Assembly (NCBI RefSeq): GCF_014648035.1
Contig: NZ_BMQI01000049.1
Span: 1 to 38,370, forward strand
From: Shewanella algicola
Lineage (GTDB): Bacteria > Pseudomonadota > Gammaproteobacteria > Enterobacterales > Shewanellaceae
Direction: 5' to 3'
Length of the DNA stretch: 38,370 bases
Below, in pieces: positions 1 to 7,350 of the stretch; the first letter of the stretch is position 1, and each line of letters starts with the position of its first letter. The notes beneath the pieces were generated by a model. It did no database searches, was not told the origin of the DNA, and was given only the letters and a program-made list of their open reading frames with translations. Both the position numbers and the translations under genes were made by a program.

Positions 1-126
1 TTACTGATACTTAGTATTAGAATAGAGCGCTTAAATAGTGTGATAACTCAACAAAGCGAGTCTAAGAGAAGACTGCATAAGCTTTCCGAATTATTATTTA
101 ATGCCAAGGTGTTGAATAAACAAAAT
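1..126 (+). other. Probable 23S-5S rRNA spacer
   Basis: I see no convincing gene here. The last part runs directly into a 5S-like 5' end (gtctggaaaccatagag from 129). The motif aaacaaaatttgtctgg resembles the sequence before 5S in other gammaproteobacterial rRNA operons. I infer that the stretch is spacer or trailer downstream of a 23S gene lying to the left of the window. No 23S sequence itself is visible. Confidence 0.4.
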
Positions 127-162
127 TTGTCTGGAAACCATAGAGCTTCATTTCCAGGCGCC
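127..162 (+). pseudogene. Collapsed 5S rRNA gene (remnant A)
   Basis: The sequence starts like a gammaproteobacterial 5S rRNA (gtctggaaaccatagag, 129-145) and then jumps directly to a 5S-like 3' end (tcatttccaggcgcc, 148-162). About 80 internal bases are missing. The two ends could still pair (tctgga with tccagg). A strong terminator follows within 10 bases, as after a real 5S gene. I read this as a 5S gene that suffered an internal deletion. The assignment rests on recalled 5S sequence, not on an alignment. Confidence 0.6.
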
Positions 163-171
163 AAATACACG

Positions 172-206
172 AAAAAAGCCCTAGCAGAAAACGCTAGGGC
201 TTTTTT
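172..206 (+). terminator. Rho-independent terminator after 5S remnant A
   Basis: A perfect 8-bp stem gccctagc (178-185) / gctagggc (193-200) with a 7-base loop is followed by six T. An A-run before the stem makes it potentially bidirectional. It fits the end of an rRNA operon on the plus strand. Confidence 0.85.
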
Positions 207-370
207 CGTATATACGTTTCGCGAAAGAACTAAACTCGATGTCGCCCCGCCGCTGAGCGGGTTCCCCGGCTCCAAAGGCCGTTATATTGCTCCTGCAATA
301 AAGGCATTTCCACCATCCCTTGACGGTCACCGCTTTTCCGCGAAAAGTGTTTGCTGAATACTTTGTATTC
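207..370. repeat. Cluster of small palindromes between 5S remnants
   Basis: This 164-base stretch holds a series of short inverted repeats: CGTATATACG (207-216), TTTCGCGAAA (217-226), CCCGC/GCGGG (246-261), TATTGC/GCAATA (285-300), CTTTT/AAAAG (333-347) and GAATAC/GTATTC (356-370). The first two are perfect 10-base palindromes lying side by side. Small open frames cross the segment on both strands but none has a ribosome binding site or recognisable product. It lies between a collapsed 5S and a 5S 3' fragment, so it could be an insertion or recombination debris. Confidence 0.5.
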
Positions 371-387
371 AAAACGCATTCACTTTT

Positions 388-420
388 CCCCCATGTGAGA
401 GTAGGTCATTTCCAGACGCC
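388..420 (+). pseudogene. 5S rRNA 3'-end fragment (remnant B)
   Basis: The segment carries the conserved 5S 3' arm (ccatgtgagagtaggtca, then tttccagacgcc). The matching 5' two thirds of the gene are absent upstream, where the palindrome cluster lies instead. A 28-base stretch (390-417) is repeated identically at 535-562. A perfect 10-bp-stem terminator follows 13 bases later, so the original 5S-terminator arrangement is kept. It cannot encode a functional 5S rRNA. Confidence 0.65.
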
Positions 421-433
421 TAATAAGTATGAA

Positions 434-462
434 AGCCCGTTGCTAACGCAACGGGCTTTTTT
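434..462 (+). terminator. Strong rho-independent terminator after remnant B
   Basis: A perfect 10-bp stem agcccgttgc (434-443) / gcaacgggct (448-457) with loop TAAC is followed by a T-run to 462. This is a typical rRNA operon terminator. Confidence 0.9.
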
Positions 463-465
463 ACA

Positions 466-562
466 TCTGGAATTTGAGCTTTGTGCATCAATCTTTATTT
501 ATCAAATGAGCAATAAAGTAGTGTGGTTGATATGCCCATGTGAGAGTAGGTCATTTCCAGAC
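466..562 (+). pseudogene. Degenerate 5S rRNA-like sequence (remnant C)
   Basis: A 5' arm (tctggaa, 466-472) can pair with the 3' arm (ttccaga, 555-561). The 3' part is well conserved: gtagtgtgg at 519-527, and a 28-base 3' arm at 535-562 identical to that of remnant B. The middle does not look like 5S and the total is about 97 bases rather than the usual 116-120. I interpret it as a third decayed 5S copy, possibly from a tandem 5S array or from recombination between rRNA operons. Confidence 0.5.
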
Positions 563-642
563 AATCCTACGAACTTCTTATATCGCCAATCACTGGTCTG
601 TTGGTCTTTTTAACTAAGAAGCTTTAGCCTTTATATCATTAT

Positions 643-667
643 AAAAAAGCCATCTAAATTGATGGCT
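643..667 (-). terminator. Terminator of the mutT operon
   Basis: Read on the minus strand, the stem AGCCATC (667-661) / GATGGCT (654-648) with a 6-base loop is followed by a U-run. It lies just past the mutT stop codon and closes the minus-strand transcript against the converging rRNA tail. Confidence 0.85.
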
Positions 668-674
668 TGTTAAT

Positions 675-1073
675 TTATATATCTAAATTGAATAACTTTT
701 CGAGGATGGGTTTATTTGCTTCGGGAAACTCATATTCGTTTAGTGATTGTACTGTTACCCATTTAACTTGTTGGCCTTCCATACCAGAAACATTACCACT
801 GAAATCAGTGACCAGATGAATATCGAGTCTGACGTGCTTATCAAGGTAGTCGTGGCTGATATCCATAAACGCAGATGTGCTGTTCACATCTAAATTAACT
901 TCTTCTTTAAGCTCACGAATCAAGGCATCAGTGACTGATTCATTTGTTTCTACTTTACCGCCTGGGAACTCCCATTTGCCGCCTTGATGAAGATGATCGT
1001 GGCGTTTGGCAAGTAGGATTTTTTTTTGTGGGTTTATTACTATCCCTACGGCGACATGTATTCTCTTTGACAT
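675..1073 (-). CDS. mutT: Nudix hydrolase, MutT-like 8-oxo-dGTP diphosphatase
   Basis: The 132-residue product has the size and fold pattern of MutT, which hydrolyses oxidised 8-oxo-dGTP to the monophosphate and so prevents A:T to C:G transversions. The Nudix box (GX5EX7REUXEEXGU) is clear at about residues 38-61: GGKVETNE, then RELKEEVNL. The second-to-last position is Asn where the consensus has Gly, while the metal-binding REXXEE core is intact. The ATG is preceded by AAGAG. yacG ends 11 bases upstream, so the two are cotranscribed, in the same yacG-mutT neighbourhood as in other gammaproteobacteria. A terminator follows immediately. The paralogous Nudix enzymes make the exact substrate an inference. 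Confidence 0.9.
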   Translation of the reverse strand: MSKRIHVAVGIVINPQKKILLAKRHDHLHQGGKWEFPGGKVETNESVTDALIRELKEEVNLDVNSTSAFMDISHDYLDKHVRLDIHLVTDFSGNVSGMEGQQVKWVTVQSLNEYEFPEANKPILEKLFNLDI

Positions 1074-1084
1074 AAAAACTCTTA

Positions 1085-1294
1085 TTACTGTTTAAAGAAG
1101 TCTTCTTCATCATAGCCAATATCATCCATCATATCTGGGTCGATATTGTCTTTCACAGGGATGCTGTGTTTTTCGCTAGCCCAATCCCCAAGATCGATAA
1201 GTTTGCAGCGTTCACTGCAAAATGGCTTAAATAAAGATGTGGTGTTCCATTCAACTGATGTACTGCAAATAGGGCACTTAACGGTTAAAGGCAT
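1085..1294 (-). CDS. yacG: DNA gyrase inhibitor YacG (zinc finger protein)
   Basis: A 69-residue protein with one zinc-binding site made of C7-x2-C10 and C26-x3-C30, the YacG pattern. The tail (residues 33-69) is acidic and ends in DEEDFFKQ. In E. coli YacG binds GyrB and blocks DNA binding by gyrase, and the family is typically encoded beside coaE, zapD and mutT as here. The length matches the family (about 65 residues). It is part of the minus-strand operon. A hairpin lies in the 78-base gap that separates it from zapD. Confidence 0.92.
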   Translation of the reverse strand: MPLTVKCPICSTSVEWNTTSLFKPFCSERCKLIDLGDWASEKHSIPVKDNIDPDMMDDIGYDEEDFFKQ

Positions 1295-1312
1295 ATTGAT
1301 ATCCGTAACGAT

Positions 1313-1338
1313 ACAGCTAATCAGTGATGATTAGCTGT
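1313..1338 (-). other. Perfect 11-bp hairpin between zapD and yacG
   Basis: acagctaatca (1313-1323), loop gtga, tgattagctgt (1328-1338). There is no T-run after it in either direction, so a simple intrinsic terminator is unlikely. It could stabilise or process the zapD-yacG transcript, or protect 3' ends. The function is unknown. Confidence 0.6.
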
Positions 1339-1372
1339 GTTAGTAATTGATCATGGCTCAATGGTAAAGCGT

Positions 1373-2107
1373 TTAATCACAGGTTGCCAGTGAGAACTCG
1401 ACTGTTTCGTTGGTATGGCGATGTAAACTGAAATCAACAAAATGGATAGCGTATCTATTTCTGTGGCCGCTAATCGTTGGATAACAGTTATAGATGGGAT
1501 CAATTTTAACGCGGATTAATGATAAAGGGTGTGGTGAATCCCCCTGGTAAAAGCCTGCTTGGGCGCTAAGACAAGTAAACTCAGCAGTATTACGATATAG
1601 GGTTAATAAGAGTGTGATAGGCGCTAAAAGAGGCTTAAATTGCTGCAGCCAGTACTGAATATCTTGTTGTCTTTGTGGCCAGTCTTTCCCTAACCAAAAA
1701 TGAAGTTGAGGTAAATCGAAATTGCAGTATGCACCGGTCATGTTAAAACGCTGTCGTAATGCAGTAATGAACTTATCTTGTTTGAGCTTATAGCCAATTC
1801 TTTCGGGATTTTGTAATGGCGCTTTTAGTGAGGTGAGTTGCTGGATAAGTTGATTAACTTGTTCGCTATCGGCTTCTTGCAAATAACAAATGCTTCTCAG
1901 CTGTTGAACCTGTCTATCTATATCTTTTAATACTTCAGATCGATAATCACAACGTTCGGTTAATTCTAAAAGTGAGAATAGCGGATAAAAGCATTGGTGG
2001 TGTTGATCTTGAACGACATTATTTTGTAACTGTTGTGCTAAATTTTCTAAGCGTAAATAGCTGCGGACTTTTTCATTTAAGGGTTGTTCGTAAATTAAAT
2101 CAGTCAT
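1373..2107 (-). CDS. zapD: Cell division protein ZapD (Z-ring associated)
   Basis: The 244-residue product begins MTDLIYEQPLNEKVRSYLRL and matches the ZapD (YacF, DUF1342) family in length and start. ZapD binds the C-terminal tail of FtsZ and bundles protofilaments at the division site. No signal peptide or membrane segment is visible, consistent with a cytosolic helical and beta-rich protein. Its ATG overlaps the 3' end of coaE by 8 bases, which indicates translational coupling. The coaE-zapD-yacG order is a conserved gammaproteobacterial cluster. The call rests on family recognition and context. Confidence 0.92.
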   Translation of the reverse strand: MTDLIYEQPLNEKVRSYLRLENLAQQLQNNVVQDQHHQCFYPLFSLLELTERCDYRSEVLKDIDRQVQQLRSICYLQEADSEQVNQLIQQLTSLKAPLQNPERIGYKLKQDKFITALRQRFNMTGAYCNFDLPQLHFWLGKDWPQRQQDIQYWLQQFKPLLAPITLLLTLYRNTAEFTCLSAQAGFYQGDSPHPLSLIRVKIDPIYNCYPTISGHRNRYAIHFVDFSLHRHTNETVEFSLATCD

Positions 2108-2729
2108 TGGGTTTAGTTGTTAACTCAGCAGCTTGTTGTAAAAATAGTTTATGCAGGCGACCTACTTGACTGCGCAACAGGTTAATGTCTCCTTGATTAT
2201 CTATGATGTGTTCGGCTTTATCTAAGCGTTGCTGTCTGCTCATTTGGCTTGCAAGTATATGTTCAACTTGCTGTCTGCTAACGCCATCACGTTGCATCGT
2301 CCTTGATATTTGCAATTCTGGTGAGATATCTACCACCAAAGTTGTAGTTACTAAACTATCTAAATGATTCTCAAATAGCAAGGGGACAACCATAATCACG
2401 TATTTAGATGACGATGCATTCACTTGGTCCAACATTTTTTGCCGGATCATTGGGTGTAGCAAGTTATTGAGCCATAACCGTTGTGTTTCGTTATCAAACA
2501 CTTGGTTGCGCAGAGCAGCTCTGTCTAGTTGACCATCGGCGAGTAATATTTCATCACCGAAGCGTTTAACAATGGCAGCAAGCCCTGCAGAACCTTTATC
2601 AACAACTTCTCTAGCAATGACATCAGCATCAACTAGCTCAATGCCGAACTCTGCAAACAGATTCGCCACGGTGGTTTTGCCACTGGCAATACCGCCGGTA
2701 AGACCAACAATATACTTTTGCTTTATCAT
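2100..2729 (-). CDS. coaE: Dephospho-CoA kinase
   Basis: CoaE phosphorylates the 3'-hydroxyl of dephospho-CoA with ATP, the last step of CoA synthesis. The P-loop GGIASGKT lies near the N-terminus (about residues 12-19), followed by the DADVIAREVV motif typical of the family. I chose the ATG at 2729 (209 residues). It overlaps the pilD stop as ATGA, and the only longer start is a TTG 18 bases upstream inside pilD. The gene overlaps pilD by 4 bases and zapD by 8, so pilD-coaE-zapD should be one transcript. This pilBCD-coaE-zapD-yacG linkage is common in Pseudomonas and Shewanella relatives. Confidence 0.95.
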   Translation of the reverse strand: MIKQKYIVGLTGGIASGKTTVANLFAEFGIELVDADVIAREVVDKGSAGLAAIVKRFGDEILLADGQLDRAALRNQVFDNETQRLWLNNLLHPMIRQKMLDQVNASSSKYVIMVVPLLFENHLDSLVTTTLVVDISPELQISRTMQRDGVSRQQVEHILASQMSRQQRLDKAEHIIDNQGDINLLRSQVGRLHKLFLQQAAELTTKPND

Positions 2730-3652
2730 AAGGTGCTTAGATACCAATTAAGAATATCTTGTCCCCAGACTAACGCTATCCAACCTGCTGCGGCTATGTA
2801 AGGGCCAAACGGAATAGGGTTACCTTTATTGAGCTTTTTAGTGATGATCATTAAAATGCCGACAACAGCGCCAACAAGAGATGATAGTAATATGATCAGT
2901 GGCAACATTTGCCAACCAAGCCAAGCACCAAATACGGCTAATAACTTAAAGTCGCCATAGCCCATCCCCTCTTTGCCCGTAACGAGTTTGAATAACCAAA
3001 ATACTGACCATAAGCTTAAGTAACCTGCCGCCGCACCAATAATGGCATCTTGTGGGCTGGTATAAATGCCTTTAAGGTTGATGACTAAACCGAACCATAA
3101 TATTGGCAAGGTAAGTTGATCAGGTAAGAGCATTTCATCTAAATCGATACCAGTGAGTGCCACAAGTACAAAGGTTAATATACTGGCATAGACAAATTGC
3201 CATGTCGGGCCAAAATACCAGGCAAGAGTGGCAATCAATATCCCCGTTAATAATTCAATAATAGGATAGCGTGCAGAAATGGCAGTTTTGCAGTTTGCGC
3301 ATTTTCCTTTTAATGATAACCAGCCCAGAATAGGTAAGTTATGCCAAGGTTTAATGTTACTTTTACATTTAGGGCAGGCTGAACCCGGCACGACTAAGTT
3401 ATACTTTTCAGGAAACTCATCAATGGGTTTATTTAAACGTTCATTACCTACTTGCTTAACAATATCAGGGTGATATTCATTAAGGTAAAAGTTACATTCA
3501 CTTTGCCATTCACGTTTCATCATCACAGGTAAGCGATGAATCACGACATTAAGAAAGCTGCCAATGGTGGCTGCAAAAATAAAGCTAATAACAACAAACA
3601 CCCAAGGATACTGCTGCATTGTTGTAACAAAAGTTGAGATAAATTCAGTCAT
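2726..3652 (-). CDS. pilD: Type IV prepilin peptidase / N-methyltransferase PilD
   Basis: The 308-residue inner-membrane aspartic protease cleaves prepilin and pseudopilin leaders after Gly and methylates the new N-terminal Phe. Visible features are an N-terminal membrane segment (about 17-40), a cytosolic loop with a zinc-type tetracysteine site (C93, C96, C118, C121), and several further membrane helices from about 130 on. Both catalytic Asp motifs are present: DLDEMLLPD (about 170-178) and GYGD (about 231-234). The methyltransferase and peptidase halves are therefore both intact. The natural substrate PilA is encoded in the same locus, and type II secretion pseudopilins elsewhere are likely substrates as well. 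Confidence 0.96.
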   Translation of the reverse strand: MTEFISTFVTTMQQYPWVFVVISFIFAATIGSFLNVVIHRLPVMMKREWQSECNFYLNEYHPDIVKQVGNERLNKPIDEFPEKYNLVVPGSACPKCKSNIKPWHNLPILGWLSLKGKCANCKTAISARYPIIELLTGILIATLAWYFGPTWQFVYASILTFVLVALTGIDLDEMLLPDQLTLPILWFGLVINLKGIYTSPQDAIIGAAAGYLSLWSVFWLFKLVTGKEGMGYGDFKLLAVFGAWLGWQMLPLIILLSSLVGAVVGILMIITKKLNKGNPIPFGPYIAAAGWIALVWGQDILNWYLSTL

Positions 3653-3668
3653 TTTATTCTTTCAGTTT

Positions 3669-4934
3669 TTAGCCTATAACTTCACCAAGTTGGAAGATAG
3701 GTAAATACATACCCACAATCATGCCACCAACAATAGTACCAATGACGACCATCATAATGGGTTCTATTAATGTTGATAATCCATCTACAGCATCATCGAC
3801 TTGCATTTCAAATATATTTGCAACTTTATTTAACATGTCATCTAGAGAACCTGCTTCTTCACCAATTTGAACCATTTGAATGAGCATATCTGGAAATAAG
3901 TTTGCTGTTCTCATTGCTACGTTAAGTTGCATTCCTGACATCACTTCTTGACGCACCTTTAGCAAAGCAATCCGATATACAGCATTACCAGATGCTCCAG
4001 CAGCGGACTCTAAGCCGTCAATTAATGGTACACCTGCAGCAAATGTGGTCGCTAATGTGCGAGCAAAACGAGCCATGGCTGCTTTATGTAAAATGTCTCC
4101 AATAACTGGGATTCTAAGAATATTTGTATCGACTTGGTCCCTAAAACTTTGCGATTTTCTATGACTCTTAATAAATATAAAGGTAAATAAAACGATCCCT
4201 ATAACAAAATAATACCAAGACGATTGTAACCATCTGGATGTATCAACAATCATCTGAGTAAATGCAGGTAATTCTGCACCAAAACCTTCAAAAATCGATT
4301 CAAACTGTGGTACTACAAATAGTAGTAACAAGACCGTAACACCAATAGCTACTAGTGTTACAGCAGAAGGATAAAACATGGCTTTTTTAATTTTTGACTT
4401 CAAGGCCTCCGCTTTTTCTTTATAAATAGCTATCCTATCAAAAACAACATCGAGAGCTCCAGAGTGTTCTCCTGCAGCAACTAAATCAACATATAGCTCG
4501 TCAAAATATCTTCTATGCGGTTTTAAAGCATCAGAAAAGGGGATGCCTGATTCTACATCGATAAGAATTAAGTTTAAGAGTTCACGCATTTTTATTTTTT
4601 CATGGCCTCTTGCAATCAATTGTAGTGCAGTTACTAAAGGAACCCCAGATGATAGCATCGTAGCAATTTGTCTCGTCATCATCGCAATGTCCATAGCATT
4701 AATGTTAGGTTGTCGAAGGTTAAAAAGTGGACTCGCTTTTTTACGGACACCTTTAGGTGTAACACCTTGAGATTTTAGAACACTTCTGATTTCAGCAACT
4801 GAAGCGCCTTTTAGCTCACCAGATGTACGCTGGCCTAAACGGTTAACTCCTTTCCATTCATAAAGAAATACTTTAGGTTGATGCTTAATCGCTTTCTTTG
4901 ATCTTGACTTTTTTTTCGCTGTTGCAGTAACCAT
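3669..4934 (-). CDS. pilC: Type IV pilus inner-membrane platform protein PilC
   Basis: The 421-residue protein contains two tandem GspF/PilC domains. The first runs at about 85-210 (MMTRQIATMLSSGVPL...) and the second at about 285-415 (FARTLATTFAAGVPLIDGL...), with hydrophobic membrane helices near 195-220, 245-265 and 395-415. The N-terminus is very basic (KKKSRSKK). PilC sits in the inner membrane between the PilB motor and the growing pilus and is needed for assembly. AAGGGA stands 9 bases before the ATG. The gene lies between pilB (99 bases upstream) and pilD (16 bases downstream). Confidence 0.96.
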   Translation of the reverse strand: MVTATAKKKSRSKKAIKHQPKVFLYEWKGVNRLGQRTSGELKGASVAEIRSVLKSQGVTPKGVRKKASPLFNLRQPNINAMDIAMMTRQIATMLSSGVPLVTALQLIARGHEKIKMRELLNLILIDVESGIPFSDALKPHRRYFDELYVDLVAAGEHSGALDVVFDRIAIYKEKAEALKSKIKKAMFYPSAVTLVAIGVTVLLLLFVVPQFESIFEGFGAELPAFTQMIVDTSRWLQSSWYYFVIGIVLFTFIFIKSHRKSQSFRDQVDTNILRIPVIGDILHKAAMARFARTLATTFAAGVPLIDGLESAAGASGNAVYRIALLKVRQEVMSGMQLNVAMRTANLFPDMLIQMVQIGEEAGSLDDMLNKVANIFEMQVDDAVDGLSTLIEPIMMVVIGTIVGGMIVGMYLPIFQLGEVIG

Positions 4935-5033
4935 ATAGTCAATCCCTTTTATTCACTCGCTATCACCTAGTACTTTGGTCGTTCAGAATTTTTCGGTAAA
5001 TTTTAAATTGTTAGTTTTGTAAATTTAAACTAA

Positions 5034-6743
5034 TCAAAAGCTGGTGACACGGTTTATTTCAGCAATACTGGTGACGCCATGGGTGACTTTTAATAAACCT
5101 GATTGGCGTAAATCGCGCATGCCTTGTTGTTTTGCCTGCTTGGATATTTGCAGTGAGTTGCCGCCCTCCATAATAGTGCGGGCAATTTCATCACTCATTT
5201 TCATTACTTCATAAATACCGACACGGCCTTTATAGCCGCCAGAACACTGATCACAGCCTACAGGCTTGAATACGGTGAAACCATCGTCAATGTCACTTTG
5301 TTGAAAGCCTAAACGTTGTAATTCTGTTTGCGGGATATCTTCTGCTTGTTTACAGGCAGGGCATAAACGTCTGGCAAGACGTTGGGCAATAATTAAGTTT
5401 ACCGAACTGGCAATGTTATAACCGGGAACGCCCATATTAATCAAACGGGTTAAAGTTTCTGCCGCGGAATTAGTGTGCAAGGTTGATAATACCAAGTGAC
5501 CAGTTTGTGCCGCTTTAATAGCAATTTCAGCGGTTTCTAGGTCACGTATTTCACCGACCATCACCACATCAGGGTCTTGACGTAAAAATGAGCGCAGAGC
5601 TGAGGCGAAGGTTAAACCGGCTTTTAAATTAATGTGAACCTGGTTAACACCTTCGAGGTTAATTTCGACCGGATCTTCGGCGGTAGAGATATTACGCTCT
5701 TCGGTATTAAGGATGTTAAGCCCTGTGTACAAGGATACGGTTTTACCTGAACCTGTTGGTCCAGTGACTAAAATCATCCCTTGAGGCTTAGCGAGCATTT
5801 CTTCGTATAATAAACGTTGGTCATCTTCATAACCGAGCTTTTCAATACCCAGTTGGGCGGAAGATGAATCGAGAATACGCATTACAATCTTTTCGCCCCA
5901 AATGGTGGGCAGGGTACTGACACGAAAATCGATTGACTTAGTGCGCGACAGCTTCATTTTAATACGGCCATCTTGCGGTACACGGCGTTCGGCAATATCC
6001 AGTTTCGACATCACTTTTAAACGAGCGGAAATTCGCCCTGATAAGTTGACTGGCGGCTCGGATACTTCATGGAGTATGCCATCGATACGGAAACGTATAC
6101 GGTAGCGTTTTTCATAGGGTTCAAAATGTAAATCAGAAGCACCTTTACGGATGGCATCGGTGAGGATCTTATTAATATAGATAACAATAGGGGCATCATC
6201 ACTGCTATCTACAGAAGGTTCATCTTCGTGGTTCGTATCCGTTACTTCTATACCAGCTAATGCTTCTTCATCAATCCCTTCTAAGTTTAGGCCACTAATG
6301 TCTTCTTCAAGTATTTTTTCTAAAACTTTAAGTAACTTATCGTCTTCAACCAAAATAGCCTCGGCATGTAAACCAAGACTGAATTGGAAGTCTTCAAGTG
6401 CTGTAATATTTGTGGGATCTGATGTTGCTATATATAGGCGGTTGCCCCGTTTAAACAAAGGAAGACATTTGTGCCTTGAAATTAGCTTTTTATTGAGTAA
6501 ATCTTCAGATATTTGTGTAATATCAAATTCATTTAAATCAAGTAATGGAGTCCCATATTCCTCAAAGCAAATCTCAGAGATTTCACGGGCTGAAAGAAAT
6601 TTTGAATGTATAAGACTTGTAACGAAAGCTGTTTTGTTTTTACGTGAAGAGTTTATTGTGGCTGCTATTTGTTCTTCGCTGAGAAGTTTCTTGCGAACAA
6701 ATAAAGTAGATAATCCTAAATTAATCGATGAAGATGATGCCAT
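5034..6743 (-). CDS. pilB: Type IV pilus extension ATPase PilB
   Basis: A 569-residue secretion-type hexameric ATPase that powers pilus extension. An N-terminal MshEN/GSPII_E domain covers about 1-150, followed by the ATPase core. The core has Walker A GPTGSGKT at about 326-333, the Asp box, Walker B VMVGEIRD and the His box LSTLHTN. The C-terminal subdomain carries CPAC (about 459-462) and CDQC (about 496-499), the zinc-binding tetracysteine site of the PilB/GspE class, which PilT-type retraction ATPases lack. The N-terminal domain of some PilB/MshE proteins binds c-di-GMP. I did not verify those residues here. A hairpin separates the gene from pilA. Confidence 0.96.
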   Translation of the reverse strand: MASSSSINLGLSTLFVRKKLLSEEQIAATINSSRKNKTAFVTSLIHSKFLSAREISEICFEEYGTPLLDLNEFDITQISEDLLNKKLISRHKCLPLFKRGNRLYIATSDPTNITALEDFQFSLGLHAEAILVEDDKLLKVLEKILEEDISGLNLEGIDEEALAGIEVTDTNHEDEPSVDSSDDAPIVIYINKILTDAIRKGASDLHFEPYEKRYRIRFRIDGILHEVSEPPVNLSGRISARLKVMSKLDIAERRVPQDGRIKMKLSRTKSIDFRVSTLPTIWGEKIVMRILDSSSAQLGIEKLGYEDDQRLLYEEMLAKPQGMILVTGPTGSGKTVSLYTGLNILNTEERNISTAEDPVEINLEGVNQVHINLKAGLTFASALRSFLRQDPDVVMVGEIRDLETAEIAIKAAQTGHLVLSTLHTNSAAETLTRLINMGVPGYNIASSVNLIIAQRLARRLCPACKQAEDIPQTELQRLGFQQSDIDDGFTVFKPVGCDQCSGGYKGRVGIYEVMKMSDEIARTIMEGGNSLQISKQAKQQGMRDLRQSGLLKVTHGVTSIAEINRVTSF

Positions 6744-6767
6744 GCCATTAATTATCCCAAATACAAA

Positions 6768-6797
6768 ATATGAGGAGAGGTATAATGCACTCTCCTC
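6768..6797 (-). terminator. Hairpin after pilA, possible partial terminator
   Basis: On the minus strand CTC-rich arms (6797-6790 and 6779-6772; plus-strand gaggagag / ctctcctc, 8-bp perfect stem, 10-base loop) are followed by ATATTTTG. This is a weak U-tract lying 16-45 bases past the pilA stop and just before pilB. It could let pilin mRNA be made in excess over pilBCD mRNA. The strength is inferred. Confidence 0.6.
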
Positions 6798-6812
6798 TTA
6801 CTTTTAACTATA

Positions 6813-7244
6813 TTAGCCTTGGCAGTGCGTAGGCATTAATTTAGTTTTATCGGTAGCATCTAAGTCAGAAGTACAAGTCCATGCACCGGTTGCAGGATTT
6901 CTAGCATAAGTGATAGTTTTGCCTTTTGTGGATGGTGTACCTTTTGTGATTGTAAAAGCGATTGAAGCAGCGTTAATAGCTAACGTACCAGTTGCAGCTG
7001 GAGGAGTTGTAAGATTCGCTGCAGCGGCATTTGCTGGAAAAGTACCTTCAGTCATTACATAATGATCAATTGGTGTCTTCATCGCATCAAGAGTTTGAAT
7101 TACGGCGCCGACATCTGATTTTGCGACATAGCTTTGATATTGTGGGATAGCAATGGCAGCAAGAATACCGATAATTGCCACTACGATTAATAATTCAATA
7201 AGAGTAAAACCCTTAGCGTTTTTGATTTGGTTGATACCTTTCAT
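6813..7244 (-). CDS. pilA: Type IV major pilin PilA
   Basis: The 143-residue prepilin starts MKGINQIKNAKG, a 12-residue positively charged leader cut by PilD after Gly12. The mature protein starts FTLIELLIVV with the essential Glu5, followed by the hydrophobic alpha-helix (IIGILAAIAIPQYQSYVAK). Two cysteines near the C-terminus (in WTCTSDLD and THCQG) form the D-region disulfide loop. The ATG at 7244 has GGAGAG seven bases upstream. A longer in-frame start at 7280 would place 12 extra residues before the leader and is rejected. The Ala- and Thr-rich centre is typical of the variable pilin head. It lies first in the pilABCD block, with a possible sigma-54 promoter about 80 bases upstream. Confidence 0.96.
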   Translation of the reverse strand: MKGINQIKNAKGFTLIELLIVVAIIGILAAIAIPQYQSYVAKSDVGAVIQTLDAMKTPIDHYVMTEGTFPANAAAANLTTPPAATGTLAINAASIAFTITKGTPSTKGKTITYARNPATGAWTCTSDLDATDKTKLMPTHCQG

Positions 7245-7333
7245 ATTTCTCTCCGTAAAATTAGGCTGGGGTAGTATCAATCCTCGATGACTGCTGCTTA
7301 AGCTAGTATTGGACTAGTCATAAGTTGAGTAGC

Positions 7334-7350
7334 TGGCATTCCGTTTGCCG
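7334..7350 (-). promoter_or_regulatory. Candidate sigma-54 (-24/-12) promoter of pilA
   Basis: Read on the minus strand, CGGCAAACGGAATGCC has GG and GC separated by exactly 10 bases, as RpoN promoters require. The predicted start of transcription would give a leader of about 80 bases before the pilA ATG. pilA genes in Pseudomonas are RpoN/PilR dependent. The element is nearly self-complementary: TGGCATTCCGTTTGCC on the plus strand also has GG-N10-GC, so the direction is ambiguous. Weak matches outside the invariant bases keep confidence low. Confidence 0.35.

Noticed and set aside
40..613. Open frames of 60-105 codons on both strands in the rRNA-tail region
   Set aside because: They cross 5S-like remnants, terminators and palindromes, lack ribosome binding sites and show no family likeness.
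2730..2747. TTG start that would lengthen coaE by six residues
   Set aside because: The ATG at 2729 overlaps the pilD stop as ATGA and gives the normal N-terminus before the P-loop.
7245..7280. Upstream in-frame start for pilA
   Set aside because: It would put 12 extra residues before a complete prepilin leader, and GGAGAG is correctly spaced for the ATG at 7244.
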